NCBI RefSeq assembly: GCF_037975245.1
Contig: NC_092570.1
Coordinates: 2,125,501 to 2,189,500, forward strand
Origin: Apostichopus japonicus
Taxonomy: Eukaryota; Echinodermata; Holothuroidea; Aspidochirotida; Stichopodidae
Length of the DNA stretch: 64,000 nucleotides
Direction of reading: 5' to 3'
Shown: positions 38,801-51,152 of the stretch, in pieces
Position numbering within the stretch: position 1 is the first letter of the stretch
Layout of the letters: every line of letters starts with the position of its first letter
Made by a program: the position numbers and the translations under genes
The notes under the pieces: generated by a model
Seen by the model: the letters and a program-made list of their open reading frames with translations, nothing else
Database searches by the model: none
What the model was told of the DNA's origin: nothing

Positions 38801-40324
38801 TTTTCATTAACAGTGGTCTGGATAATATATCATAAAGAGTAGCGTCTTTATAGGTCTTATATTTCGACTAAGTTACAATTTGAGTAGTTCTCCTTCTTCG
38901 GTTTTTTCTCAAGATATTCCTGCAATCATTCTCTTGGATACTATGTACATGTATGTATATAATATGCAAAAGATTTCTGTTGCACAGGATTATCTTTCTT
39001 GAGATAGGAAAATGATGCTCTCTGCATACGTTCAGGGTTTTCTTTCTTTTTCTTTTTCTTTTTCTTCTTCTTCTTCCACTTCTTCTTTCTCTCCATCCAT
39101 TTTCTCTTCATAGATATTGCCCTATTTACAGGGATGCGACTTAACAATACAGCAACAACTCAAGTCAGGTAATAGACCTAACAATATTATTAACTGGCAT
39201 GACAAAAATAAAGTTTGGCTAAAAGAATTATAAATCTTTCTCTTGCATGCTATTATTCCATTCAATTCAGGTTACCATAGTGTGAACACATCCGCAGTGT
39301 CTTCTGCAGACCTATTTAAGAATGGACGCTAATACTTTAAACAAAATTATACAATACTGTAGTACCAACATGACAAATTGTACCTATAAATTGTCAAATA
39401 TATCTTGTCATACCACTGTGCAAAATGGTGAGCAGGCATCAAATATATCCCTGGATGAATTTATTTCATTCGCCAAGCCTATTAATTAGGACTAAATTTC
39501 CAATGTTCAAATTATTAAAAGCGCTATCTTGTGTATAGACACCCAATATACCTTTGCCAATGCACAAGTAGTTGCATTTTACCATTATAGACACGAAACA
39601 TCTCGCAGAGGACTCTTATGTATATATATCTTTGCCACATCACGAGATACATGTACACATGTCAGTAGGGCACTAAGCCGACAAACAATTTTTAAAGCTT
39701 TTAGGCTTCGGTACGCTCTCGTGTCTTGAGTCTTGATTGAGTCTGTCCTTTAGTTGGTCAGAAATAATTATATACAGGAGGGGTTCATATTTGCATTACA
39801 TTAATGGGTTTATTAAATGATATTAAATTCTATGAGTGAAATAAATATAACGAAATAGGAGCCAGGGAATATCTGCTCAAGTTGGAGGTGTTAAAAACAT
39901 TTGCAGATTTATAGACACTAATGCTATTTCATTCCTGCAGCATGCATGCATGCATGCAGTAATCATTAAGTAGCATGTGAAGTCTCCTATAAGCCTAGCT
40001 ACCAACAATCGGTAAAAATTAAGATATAACCCAGTGGCAAAATTCAGCCCTTAAAAGCATCATGTCTATTTTTATGGAATATATCATGTGACCTACTGGA
40101 CATTTCCTGTGGTTCAATCATTTTCAGAATCAGAACTATGAGAGTTGCCGTGAACAAAACTTGTAACACGCCAAAAAGCCTGCTGATAAGCATAAATACA
40201 TCTTACACATATATGTACAGTGTATATATATGTATACATCAAATGCCATTAATAAGCAGATGATTAAAGTGACTAGCTTTGGTCATGATAGCCCTTGTGG
40301 GATCAGCATTCTTCTGAGTAGATG
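35845..40324. other. AT-rich non-coding DNA
   Basis: Contents include a 46-bp imperfect tandem repeat (about 36111-36180, ATACAATGAGA(G/A)GAAATTTA), a G-rich tract (36687-36733), a short (CA)n (37152-37168), C runs (38217-38236), a (CTTTTT)n-like stretch (39044-39075) and a GCAT repeat (39940-39957). No gene was recognised. Confidence 0.5.
36687..36733 (+). other. G-rich, G-quadruplex-capable tract
   Basis: Runs GGGGG, GGG, GGGG, GGGGG, GGG, GGGG and GGGG are separated by one to six bases in an imperfect repeat of AGGGGCTGGGG. Confidence 0.6.
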
Positions 40325-40502
40325 AGATATATAGTCTTCACTATATATTATAGATATATAGTCTTCACTATATATATTATAGATATATAGTCTTCACTAT
40401 ATATATTACAGATATATAGTCTTCACTATACATATTATAGATATATAGTCTTTACTATATATATAGTCTTCACTATATATATTATAGATATATATAGTCT
40501 TG
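40325..40502. repeat. Tandem repeat, about 29-bp unit (ATATAGTCTTCACTATATAT)
   Basis: About six copies of ATATAGTCTTCACTATATAT followed by ATTATAG, with a period of 27-29 bp. Copies vary by single bases and by loss of TA steps. AT-rich and partly self-complementary. Confidence 0.92.
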
Positions 40503-41400
40503 ACCGTGCAATACTGTATTAGATCCCCCTTGCACTCCCAAATGTGAACAATTCTTTGGTTTCATGAAGATAACTTTACATCTGATTTCACCTAAAAAGC
40601 TGCAAATTACCTTCAGACTTCATTTCCTTTTGGCTCACTTCTATAGGACGACGTTAAACTGAATTCTAACAGTCTCTAGTTACAATTAAGTAGTGTCTAT
40701 ATGGATGGGTATCTGTACAGAAACTTGATATTTCACATGAAAAACTTTTGATGCAGGTTAGAGTGACCTCTATATGGTTGTAGGTTTCAAGACATCTTTA
40801 AAAATAAGTTAAAAATGATCTCACAACACTGCTTCAACTTAAGTTATAAAATCTTCGGTGGGTGGAGCAGGAGAGCAGGTACTATTACTGTTAATCCATT
40901 CCTTTATAAGGTCTAATAACTCTAACAAAAGACACAACATTGTTAACTTCATACGAGAACCAGAGAAACAATCAATTTCAAATGCATTGTATGCTTAATT
41001 ACATACTGCACAAAAACCTCGTATTTTCCAATCAATTCTTCTTCGTTCTTGCCGTTAATGGAAATGTCCAAATGATTATTCGTATGACAGATGAAGCAGT
41101 CCAGCCTCTCCAAGGACCAATGAGCCTCTGGGGTGTTTAACGAGTCATTACCAGGAAACAAAAATGGATGTTAAAATACAGCGTGCTGCACTAATTGTTT
41201 TATCACTGGTCTAAAAAACATTAAAACTTCAGCAGTGGGATCTTCCAGTTACACACAAGTATGCCCGGCTTCAAAGCTACAAAGGGATGCATTTAAGCTC
41301 CCAATAAACAGCAAACACAATACCAAGGATGTCTATCTTAAATGTTTCTTCAACAAACTTAGCAAAGAATCTGAAGTGAAAAAAAAAAAGAAAAAAAAAA
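40503..41400. other. Presumed intron next to the NALF-like exon
   Basis: No coding exon was seen on either strand. An A-rich stretch (41380-41401) lies directly inside the intron, downstream of the donor. Confidence 0.45.
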
Positions 41401-41406
41401 ACTTAC

Positions 41407-41988
41407 TTTGCAGTCATCGCACTCCCACATGGAGTATTCTTCATTAGGATCACAGTCATATCTGGCTAAAACTTTCTCGTAGTCCTCAAAGTACTTTCTC
41501 GTGTTTGCATCGAGATCCAAGAACTCCTCGACACACTCTGAACAATCGCGGTCTCCGGATTTACAGTGGTCCAAATAATCAGTCCTCCATTTGCAAAATA
41601 AACCGGTCACATTGGAACAATTATTGGGAAGCGCGCAGATTTTGCTTATGTCTTTCGCTGAAATGCCTTCACAACTTACATTCTTTGGAGAACCTGTTGA
41701 GATGTCTGGTAGAGTCGCAAATGACGAATAGGTATAAGTTACATACATTTCTGTGGTATATAAGGTTGTGTTGCCACTCGCTATTGCTGCTACCGTGTTT
41801 TGAGCAGCACCTTTTGGAGTGACAGCAAAGAAGCATAGGATACCAAGGTATATGAGTGCAATGAAATTGACACTTGACAGGCAGCTTGGGCGACGCCATT
41901 GCATCTGACGCACCAAGTCTGTACATCTGTGAACTTCCGTATCCACCAATACAAATCGATATTCCCCATTGTAGAACCTCAAAGTCAT
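41407..41988 (-). CDS. NALCN auxiliary factor NALF1/2 (FAM155)-like, first coding exon
   Basis: NALF proteins are membrane-anchored ectodomain subunits that help the NALCN sodium-leak channel mature and reach the cell surface. The ATG at 41988 is preceded two codons upstream by an in-frame TGA, so this is the natural start. Residues about 1-32 form a basic cytosolic tail. Residues about 37-54 are hydrophobic (NFIALIYLGILCFFAV), acting as a signal anchor. Next comes a threonine- and serine-rich stretch with N-x-S/T sites (NTT, NVS, NCS, NVT). The cysteine-rich domain begins with FCKWRTDYLDHC, then CSECVEEFLDLD, then a YEKVLARYDC-type segment and WECDDCK. The spacing matches the FAM155 domain up to the family's EDCK block. 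There a GTAAGT donor at 41401-41406 ends the exon, as in vertebrates. The next exon was not found at lower coordinates. NALF1 versus NALF2 cannot be told from this exon. Confidence 0.83.
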
Positions 41989-42440
41989 ATTTCAGACATT
42001 ACAGGCCGGAGTTGTATGGCACTTCATAGACGCAAACTCAGGACTTGCAACATATACCTTGAACAATGCCAACATGAAGATAACCAATTAGTACTGGAAC
42101 CTAGTAGTAATTGTGGACACGACCGAAAACTACTAACATCTAGTATGGCAGACAGCCTGTGGATGGAAAAAAAAAATACACGATTGGTAATTATCATGAC
42201 ATTTATAGGTCAATATTACTGAACATTATATATTGTATATCAGCTTGAAAGATGATTAAATTCATAACGAACACAGATCATAAGGGCTGACGAGTAGTTC
42301 ATAAGCCTCAATGAAGAAGGAATGAAAATGGCTATCAAGATACATGCACACAGATCTTGAAAGTTCTATAATACATTTGGCTATAGACACACTTTGGGTG
42401 GTAGACTGTGAGGGTGGTTGGTCAAGGTCCCATTTGATCT
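41989..42440 (-). other. 5' flank of the NALF-like exon
   Basis: This is presumed 5' UTR, intron or upstream sequence. The TGA two codons before the start shows that coding does not continue upstream without splicing. No TATA box or CpG cluster is evident, so the true promoter may lie further right, for example the divergent promoter at 48.7 kb through a 5' UTR exon. Confidence 0.3.
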
Positions 42441-42469
42441 GTCGTAGTAATAATCAGGCAGTTATTTTT

Positions 42470-42743
42470 TCGATGCTTGAGCAACCACAAATGTGGTAGA
42501 AGCCCGCAAGGGCTTATGGATTACAACTTTCACGTCGGGTGGATTCCAATTCGCCACTTGCATTCAAATTCAAAATCTTTTCAATTTAGAAAGTCATTTC
42601 AGATGGGAAAACCGTAGATTGATCTTGGATGAAAAACCCACCTTACTATGAGCCGGCCAGGGATCGACCCAGAACCTGTTGATTGCTAGAAGCCTCATTG
42701 GTTCATATGCCACAGCCTTTATCCACTGGGCCACATGTAGCAT
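42470..42743 (-). mobile_element. tRNA-derived SINE
   Basis: On the minus strand the tRNA-like head has a consensus A box, TGGCCCAGTGG, and a B box in TGGGTCGATCCCTGG. An unrelated body follows with CCCACCTTACT-complement, CAAGTGGCGAATTGGAATCC and a small hairpin AAGCCCTTGCGGGCTT. The 3' limit is uncertain. It differs from the SINEs at 15.8/29.9 kb and at 62.2 kb. Confidence 0.78.
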
Positions 42744-43860
42744 CGGTTCTCTAAGTTAGTTGTACAATGAAATTTGGTATACTGTATCTAGTTTACGTAG
42801 TACACTATATCTTCAAAGAATACAACCTATTCAGAATTTCCGGGTAGAGTATAGGGTATGTAGTCTAAAATATGAAGGCCTAAGCGAATAAAACTTTGGA
42901 CCAGATGATGTCAGCATAGTTTGAATAAACATTTTATTTATAACGGCCAAATCATCGAAGAAAATGTGGTAAGTGCCTCAAAAGTGATTAGAATGAAAAA
43001 CTGTCCTTTTGTTTCACACAAGCCATCATTATTCATATTTTCAAGAATACAGCGTAGATAGATCACCCACTAGTCAATATATCATTGTGAACAGTGTACA
43101 TGGATGAATCTAGTGTAATATATCATGAGATATGTTCATCGAGCATAATATACCAAGTTAATATCCATGCTGACTCATTTTCTTTTTCTAGTCGTTATAA
43201 TTTGCCCTCCCTTATTATGCATCTATACTAAAGTTAAATATTCCAATTGTTCATATTCCTTCTTTCAAAATTAATAAATGGAAACTAATGAGACAGTCTG
43301 CTTGAAAAAGACGTATTACTCGCGTATATTAACATCTTCAAAACATGTTTTTCATCAGAGTATATATTTTAGCTGCTATTAGTGCGAAAGTAGCTGTTAT
43401 GCATAATATATATCTTATTTAGCGAGGGTTTTGGTGTGTGTTACTGTCGCGCACAGTTCAGGGAAAAACAATGGCCTGTTGCATGTCTCTGTATACATAT
43501 GTATGGTAAACAGTGGCATTCCGAAGGATGTAATATAAATTCGTATGTATGTATGGAAGGGAAGACACTGTCTAATTTCCTAATCCAACTCGAAAATTTA
43601 CCAGCGGAACTCCCAGCCATAAAACGACATTTCTTTCTGCAAACATGCCATACTTTGAAAGCTATGATTCAGAACAGATATCTGTTTGCAAATTTCAAGT
43701 ACATCAAATGAAACAAAGGGATATTCTTTACAAATGAATCAATTGGCAATGTTTTCTGAAGAACAATAGATGATGTAGCATTATCTGAACTTTTTGAAAA
43801 TGTTTTTTAATTTTTATTTTTTTTATCCTAGTTTTTCATGTTTTGTTGCAATAAAGTAAA
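42744..43860. other. Non-coding DNA
   Basis: No gene or repeat family was recognised; a T-rich tract (43803-43827) precedes the G-rich repeat. Confidence 0.45.
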
Positions 43861-44132
43861 AGTTTCTAGGGATCTAGGGTTGTAGGGAAGGGTAGGGTTG
43901 TAGGTAGAGATAGGGTTGTAGGGTGAGGTAGCGTTATAGGAAGGGGTAGGGTTGTAGGGAGAAGGGTTGTAGGGAGGGATAGGGTTTTAGGGAGGGATAG
44001 GGTTGAAGGAAGGGAAAGGGAGGGATCTAGGGTTGTGGGGAAGGGTAGGGTTATAGGAAGGGATTAGGTTGTATGGAGGGGTAGGGTTGTATGGAGATAT
44101 AGGGTTTTAGGGAGGGGTATGGTTGAAGGGGA
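43861..44132 (+). repeat. Degenerate G-rich tandem repeat (TAGGGTTGTAGGGA-like), telomere-like
   Basis: About 270 bp of irregular units built from TAGGG, GTTGTAGGG and GAGGGATAGGGTT(T)TAGGG. The plus strand is C-poor and contains dozens of G3-G4 runs at short spacing, so it could fold into G-quadruplexes. It resembles but is not the TTAGGG telomere repeat. Confidence 0.93.
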
Positions 44133-47100
44133 AATTAGCTCATATTTGGTTCACACCACATTCAAAACAATTTAACTCTAAGACCATTCCACAGATTGTG
44201 AGGAAATGGAATGTTCTTTTCTATGGGATTTTATCATCTCGTCTCTTATCTTCGGAAACTGCCATCCTTGTTGTTTTGTTAACATGCCTTTTCCTTTCGG
44301 GAAATTACACTATGGCTCTCTAATATTTTCTAAACATTTTGTTGCCAAACAATATATTATTGCAGCTGGGTTAACACTTTCTGCTGTTGGCATGAATACG
44401 TTTATTCTGATAAAATCAATATAAGGTAGTTGATTTTTAAAGCTTCAATGTAAATGCCCATGAGTAGGCTATGAACAATACATGTAAAGTGTCAATTGTA
44501 TAAGAAAAAAAAACTGTTAAATTATGATGTATCCAATGGGATGTAAAATCTAGGCCTACTGTTCAATGTTGTAGTTTCTGGACAAATGGGTTTATTCAGG
44601 CATTTCACCTTGACTTTTTACATACATGTGAGAGTGTCATCGTATGTCATTGCACATCTACAATGACTGCAGAAATAAATTAAATCATATAAAAACAGTA
44701 AATACTTTTTATTCATTCATCAACTCCTCCCATGTTGGTATTTGTCTTACAAATATGATTAACATTCCCTTGAATGGTATGTAACTTCTTTACTTTCCTT
44801 AGCATGTACAGTACCCTATACCAGGAGGGCATTTGAAATTGTAAACAGCTCGCCTGTACTATCACGTGTAATGCAATTTTCAGAACACCTACAGCATCCC
44901 TATCAGTACATTACTCTTTCAGTTTGATTTTAGCACAGTTTTAAGAGACAAGGCCTGAGTAGACATTTCATACCACAGGATTAAGTATTAAATTTGCAGA
45001 TTTTTTGAGGATGCCTTCATTTGCAGATGTAGTCATTGAAATATATATATACATATTTGTCTTCCTCTTTTCTTCATGAAAAACTTTACTCAGTGTTGTC
45101 CTTCTCCAGTTGTTATAGTTTATATTGTTCTATTGTTTGCATTACCTTTATTTTTTTCCCCCTCCTTTCCTTATCTTGTTCTTGTTTCTACAAAGTCATT
45201 TTATTGGAACTTACCAGACTTCCATGGACATACCAGATCAACTTACATTTTTACAAAAAAAACTCAAACAGTTTATGTATTCAAAAACTAGATACACAGC
45301 AACAATGGCATACAATACATAAACAAGTTTTCAAATTTCATACCAAGTTGCATCAAATTTTAAACTTGGATATTATCTACAACATTCTGCTAACAAAAAA
45401 ACAAACAAAGAAACACCTTGGTTTACATTTAAATGATGAAATATGATGCAGTTATGTTCACTGACTGTTATGTTCACTGACTCATTTCCAAATATTGCAA
45501 CTTCAATGGCATTCATTACGCCATGTAAATGAGGCTAACCCAAGGCTGCTCAGCTGATGTAATTCTATAGTCTAGCGGCTGAACTTGGATTTCTACAATA
45601 TCGTACTGTGTTTATTACAGCAACAAAGGATCCGTTTTTTGTCTAAATCACCTGTGACAACTCAAATTTGCATGTCGATGCCACAGATTAATTTATAAAC
45701 AAAGGATTAAGTGCTTCTATGGTAAGAGCTTTTCCCCTCACGGTAAAAGCTAAATTAATTTTTTGAGATGTAGATGACTTGTACGGATTCTCACAATAAA
45801 CTTGATTAAAAGAGATTTGCACATGAAAAAAAGGCCGGCAAACACATCTAATAGAAAATTGTGTTAGATGATGCATTTCGCTTCTATAAATTTTGCCATA
45901 AATCAAAACTGGATGTTTATGTTATTTTTCTGGCAGAATCATAAAACAGAACTGATATTCAAAAAGTACAGGTTCAGTTTTGCTATACTATCAAGAGCTT
46001 CAGAAACTTATCATATGAAGTGAAGTGAAGCATATCTTTGATAGTAATTTCAAAATGAGTCCCTTTTGAATAATCTATAGCAAGAGGATACGATTACTCC
46101 TTCTACAATTTTTTCATTTCGTGTTTTTACATGTTGATGAGAATTTTATTTAGTTAGAAGATTTGAAAATTAAGCAAATAATAGACAAACAAATTGTTTT
46201 TAAAAATTACAAGCATACGATTGATGGGAAGGAAGTTTTACTAATAATACTTTGTTTCAGAGTTACTGAAACGACACTAGATGATCTATATATCAAAGTA
46301 ACTTACAGATTACATTCATGAAAGTAAGATCTTGAGTAAATGTCCATACATTTACCTATCGCATACATAATTATGAGGACATGAGGCAATGGCAGGTTAA
46401 ATAATGTATGATATTAGTACTGACTATCAAACATAACACAGTTTTTAAATGTGTAAGTTAATGTATGTACATTAATAATTTAAAATTTTCTTAACGCTTT
46501 AGTTTGCTAATTAAAGTACAGAAATTACACACACAAAATTGTCTGAAATACTTAATTAAAGTTGTAAATGAATTTATCATGAATGTGCTTGTTCACTCCA
46601 AATTTCCTTAGTCATGTATGTGCATTAGATCCTTACAATAGGTTTTCATCTGCTATTTACAATAAAAAACAAGGGCATTTTGCACAGAGTTCATTGGAAA
46701 GAAGATTTTTTAATATGTATGTATCAAGGTTAACATTTGAAATTGTGCTATTATAAGAGGTTAATTAACCTCTCACATTAGTTTATTGGGCAGCTATACT
46801 GAAATACTACTAAACTGTAGGTAATGTAATTGAGTCTTCAGACAGAACAATTTTAACATGCTGTAGTAACTTAACCATCCCTTTAATATAATTTAACACA
46901 GTGGAACATGAGGTCACTTTTCCCTCCATGCTGAGCATTACTACACCTTACAAACTATATGGTGGTTATCCAACTTAGCTTTTAGTTCTCTGCATTTCTC
47001 TAATTTTTATTCATTTTTGCCATGTTTGGCTGATAATATTGAACAGTTATCTTTTTTTCTGTAAATTCTATTAATATTTAAAACATTTGTGCAACTTGGT

Positions 47101-48400
47101 AACAATATAAATGTTAATGTTTGTAATGCACTGTAATAACATTATATACTGCCACCCTGTATCAATTCTACCTGACCCATTTTCTCTACAACTATTTAAA
47201 TACTGTACATGGTAACTGAATGTACCCATTACATGGTAAGATGTGAAGAGGATAGGAAAGGAAAAGAGAGTGATTTACAAAGTTGATGAAGTGAATAATT
47301 GGATTTCTTAATGTGTATAGAACTTTGAGCCATTTTATAACAGTCATAACAACTCTGTCATTTCTCTTATTCTTGAGTCTTAAATCATCCTTTTCCATTC
47401 CTTCTGAATCCATTGCTGCTATGAGTAGAATAGTGAAAGACATTTAATCTAATGCACATTTTTAAGCTGTTCATAATTCAATGATTTTCTTTTTCATAAT
47501 GGATGTCTCACTGGAACTTTAAATGTGACAACTTAGCTACACATTCAATATGTTACAAATATACAATTTTCTGTGGAGAAAATCTGAGCTGTATTTTAAT
47601 AGCTGAAACTAAACATGTAAACTAAGAGCTCTAGGAAAATATGTTAAGAAATTCATGAACTATCACTGACCCTTTATCAAATTTTAGGCACGCTCAGACA
47701 ATGTGTTTTTTTTCTTTCTTTACTAAAGCTTAGCTATGATGAACTTAATGATCATTCATCTTCAGGAGATCAACATAATGTAGGTACCAGCAGTTGGATA
47801 TTAAGCAGGGTTTTTTTTTTGTGGGTGGTAAAAATAGGGAAATGAGAGTTACATCTGTCGATAAGCAGGCCAAAGTTAGCCTCGCCAAAGTTAGCCTAGC
47901 CTAGACCTAACTTACTTATATATTGAATCAACAGTAACGACTGGATAAGGCTAAGGAATCATAATTCATCTGTAGGCCTAGCTCTGCCGTATGTAAATCA
48001 TGAAGAAAATTTTACTTAAATACTGATATTGTTTTAAGGCATCCCTCGCGATCATTACTCCCTTGAAATCTAAGTTTACTTTCAATGCATATCAACGCAG
48101 TTAGTGAAACTGAAGATTGATCGAAGTAAGCCTAATAATTACGGTTAAGATATTGCCTAACTTGAGCATTACTTTGTACTAACGTAATGTAGTCTAGCCT
48201 ACGTATCCCACATGATTGATGTGCAACGTATCTGTTGCTCTAACGAAGTTCTCAAGGGAGATCCTAACTTAGCACGTCCAACAATACAAGATTTGAGCAA
48301 TTATTATCCCTCATTATTTGATACATCTGTTCGCTTAGTATCAGAAACATCAGTTGTTTCTGCAATATCTACATCGACGCGTACGAAGTAATCTACTTCA
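44133..48400. other. AT-rich non-coding DNA
   Basis: No gene, RNA or repeat family was recognised. Open frames of up to 136 codons lie in T-rich sequence and lack family resemblance. A tandem AAAGTTAGCCT(C/A)GCC repeat is seen at 47870-47902. Confidence 0.5.
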
Positions 48401-48409
48401 CTTTTATTT

Positions 48410-48625
48410 CGTTACCTTGCGGCTTTTGTGTAAGTTGGAACCACATCCTCATAATCTTAACACCGGCAGGACGTGCATTTCACGAACGGACGACAGCTTT
48501 CCACAAATCGCGTCCGTTTTTCGTTAACAAATTAGAAAAATCCTCCAATGAGAAATTCCTCTCGAAAAGTATTTCCTGTATTCCACTATCGGTCGTGAAT
48601 AGAGTAGCGCAAGTGAAGACCTACA
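48410..48625 (-). other. Candidate exon(s) leftward of the divergent promoter
   Basis: On the minus strand a pyrimidine-containing acceptor CCTTGTGTAG is followed by an open frame (FTTDSGIQEILFERNFSLED, then FSNLLTKNGRDLWKAVVRS and TGA). Further on lies a CCGCAAG|GTAACG donor-like site at about 48414. It could be a small terminal exon, or a 5' UTR exon of a gene to the left such as the NALF-like gene. No family is recognised. Confidence 0.25.
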
Positions 48626-48633
48626 CAAGGAAA

Positions 48634-48765
48634 ATGGTCCAAATTATTGATCCGCTAAGCAGAGGTTTTTACAAATTACATCCAAGAATAAGTCGCCATG
48701 TTTTTGAGACATATCAGAAATTCCATACGCAGTACGCATGCGCGTTTCTTCCGGGAGGAAAATAA
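48634..48765 (+). CDS. Candidate small ORF (43 codons) overlapping the promoter motifs
   Basis: AAAATGG gives a good start context. The frame begins MVQIIDPLSRGFYKLHPRIS, continues to YACAFLPGGK and ends at TAA. Amino-acid use looks protein-like, but the frame overlaps the NRF-1 and ETS motifs and antisense frames are also open. No family is recognised. Confidence 0.2.
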   Translation: MVQIIDPLSRGFYKLHPRISRHVFETYQKFHTQYACAFLPGGK

Positions 48766-48811
48766 TTGCCTGATTGATGAAGAACGATTTGGAACTAGGC
48801 ACGAGATGGCG
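48694..48811. promoter_or_regulatory. Candidate divergent housekeeping promoter (NRF-1, ETS and YY1/ATGGCG motifs)
   Basis: An NRF-1-like core TACGCATGCGCGT (48733-48745) and an ETS-like site TTCCGGGA (48749-48756) lie between two outward-facing ATGGCG boxes: AACATGGCGAC on the minus strand (start 48699) and GAGATGGCGAAC on the plus strand (start 48806). This trio is typical of TATA-less promoters of ubiquitously expressed genes. The surrounding 48.4-48.8 kb is richer in CpG than its flanks. Confidence 0.5.
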
Positions 48812-48957
48812 AACGCATGGTTGCTTTCTGTTTCAATCAGAGTGGATGAGAAAATTATCAACCAGCTGGTTGGCATTTTCTCAGTTAACAGCGACAATGC
48901 TTTTATATTTTTAGTAGGAAACATTTACTCAGAAATTGTCTTCATTGAAAGAGCTAC
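48806..48957 (+). CDS. Candidate first coding exon, unknown protein
   Basis: From the ATGGCG start the frame stays open for 50 codons (MANAWLLSVSIRVDEKIINQ, then LVGIFSVNSDNAFIFLVG and a further stretch). It runs into a consensus donor GAGCTAC|GTGAGT at 48957/48958, leaving phase 2. I recognise no family and found no second exon. It may equally be a non-coding first exon or an unused frame. Confidence 0.25.
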
Positions 48958-48959
48958 GT

Positions 48960-50739
48960 GAGTGTGCAGTCCACGGCAAGTGTTGAAATTACAGCTGGGT
49001 TAATTAAGTTTTCTGTGTTGAACTATGTTATGTGCTCATCACTGACAGAAGAGGCGTTTTCCCACACAAGTTCGTGGGAAATTGTAAATTATTACCGAAC
49101 GTGGACATTGCAGAGAATATCATGTACAAAACGCAAAAATAATTTAAAGCCGCATTTTATTCCAGGTCGTAATATTCAATCATATGGTGTACCGTATATG
49201 TATACGCTTATATTATCTCAGCAGAAAGGAATCAAGTTTCAATAATTTATGTAAAATAGTCGCTACACGCAGACGGTCGGAAATGAGTAATCCTGCCTTG
49301 ATGTTAAAGTATTTAGCCTTAAGATATACAAATGGACTTCCGCTGTGTATCGACATCTCACTGAATGTGTGTATGCCTATTATCGTGGGGGTAATTTCAT
49401 GTCATGGTGCAGTTGACAGGTGAAGGGGAAGGGATCGTGGGCCACTCGTAACTACAACTTCTTAGTACATACTTCAGCGAGTGTTTTGTTAACCTATCAC
49501 CCTGCAGTATACCCTACCCTACAATGATAACATTTTCGCGAGCCTATATCTCTGATCACAATTGTGATGCTAGGCCGTGCGTATTGTAAATCTATATGCC
49601 TACTTTCATAATAAATTTATAACACGTGGTTTCAAACGTAAAACATATGCTTAATATGAAGGAATAAATGATAGGCCTACTGCATATATGTAATGCAGGA
49701 CTCGATCCTATAACAATACTTTGCAGCGCTTCATAAGATATGTAGGCCAATGACTGAATTTCTAGTTATCGATTCCCTTATCCCAGTGACTTACCCGCAC
49801 CACACCCACCTGGCATTGCTTTCACGTCTTTTCTAACGAATTTCAATTGCAAGGAGAGGTGTATGTTGTACCGTACACACTATTTCCATCACCCATTTGT
49901 TCCTCACCAGTATTTCACCAGAAGGTGACCCCTCTTTCGCCAGACACCTCTTTGAAGCCAACTTACCATGTTAAAATTGCCTGCAGAGAAAATGTTTTGA
50001 ACACAGGCGTACAAATTAAGATGTGTAACTTGGATATTATTAACCTATATACTGGGTTTCAGTGTCACATTGTCAAGCGTAATTCTATAAACCGATGTAA
50101 AGTATAACTCTTCACTTTATTTACACAAACTTATTGATTTGAAATCGCTGTATATACTATAGTGAATCTTTATTTCCATGACCATGTTCGGTGTATTTTG
50201 TATGTAAGGAAAACATCCAGTACACTGTTTTCTCCTTGAGAGTCGAATGACTCACTGTTTTCATTAAGAAAATGTTTGGCAGCAATATTTTCTCGCTCAT
50301 CTATTTTCAATTTGGAGGCAAAATCTTTTCTAATATTCAACGAGGAGGTAACATATGTTAATGTGAGGTCATCGGCAATGTTGCGTGAGATTTATTAACT
50401 TTAATGTTATTGTAAAATATTTATCAGTTTACTCGTTTCCCCCTCATGTTTCGAGAGGAAGTTTGGGGGTGTTAGTAAGGGGTGCGGGTGGAAGATGGTG
50501 ATGTCTGTCTTTTATACTTTATTAACTATAGCAAGGAATAAGTGCAATTCATTTATTTCAGGTTACGTCCTGTAAACTATACCGTAAATGCCAACAGTTA
50601 GAACGATCTCTGTAAAATGTGTTATAAAACGACGATTATTTTGACCGAATATGTTCTGCATGGAATAATATTTTAAATTCAATCTTTTATGATCCTCTTC
50701 TTCGGATAAGCCTTAATTTCGCAGGATAATAGAGGACTA
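48960..50739. other. Non-coding DNA to the right of the divergent promoter
   Basis: No coding exon was recognised; three overlapping plus-strand frames at 48958-49423 lack family resemblance. Confidence 0.4.
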
Positions 50740-51152
50740 AGCGTTGGCATGGGCGGCGATCCTGGGGGGGGATGGGGGGGATATATCCCCCCCATGAAAA
50801 TGGGTGGAGGGGATGTAACACACCATATCCCCCCCACCAAATGCCAGGAATAAGAATATTTTCATGCCTTCATTTATGCATCATCGTGAATGTACGGCTC
50901 TATTTTAGCTTCATTTCTCGCCTACCATAAACGCAGTGCGATCTTTTCAAATAAACCGTCTTTATAAAGCAAGAATAGTTGACTGTAGGCGTCATTGGCC
51001 CTATAACAACAAAATGTATTATTGCGCCCACGGTATTTATATAGTACATATATGCACCCTCATAGTATTCATATAGGCCCTATAGTAGGCCTACACACGT
51101 ACATGTTCCCTCGAACAGCTGAGAATCTCATGTTACCAGGGTAATGCTTAAT

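Noticed and set aside
43925-43940. TGAGGTAGCGTTATAGG resembles the let-7 start.
   Set aside because: It is inside the G-rich tandem repeat and arises from unit variation; there is no hairpin.
45036-45446. 136-codon plus-strand frame.
   Set aside because: T-rich sequence giving Phe/Ser/Leu-heavy translation; overlapping frames are equally open and no family matches.
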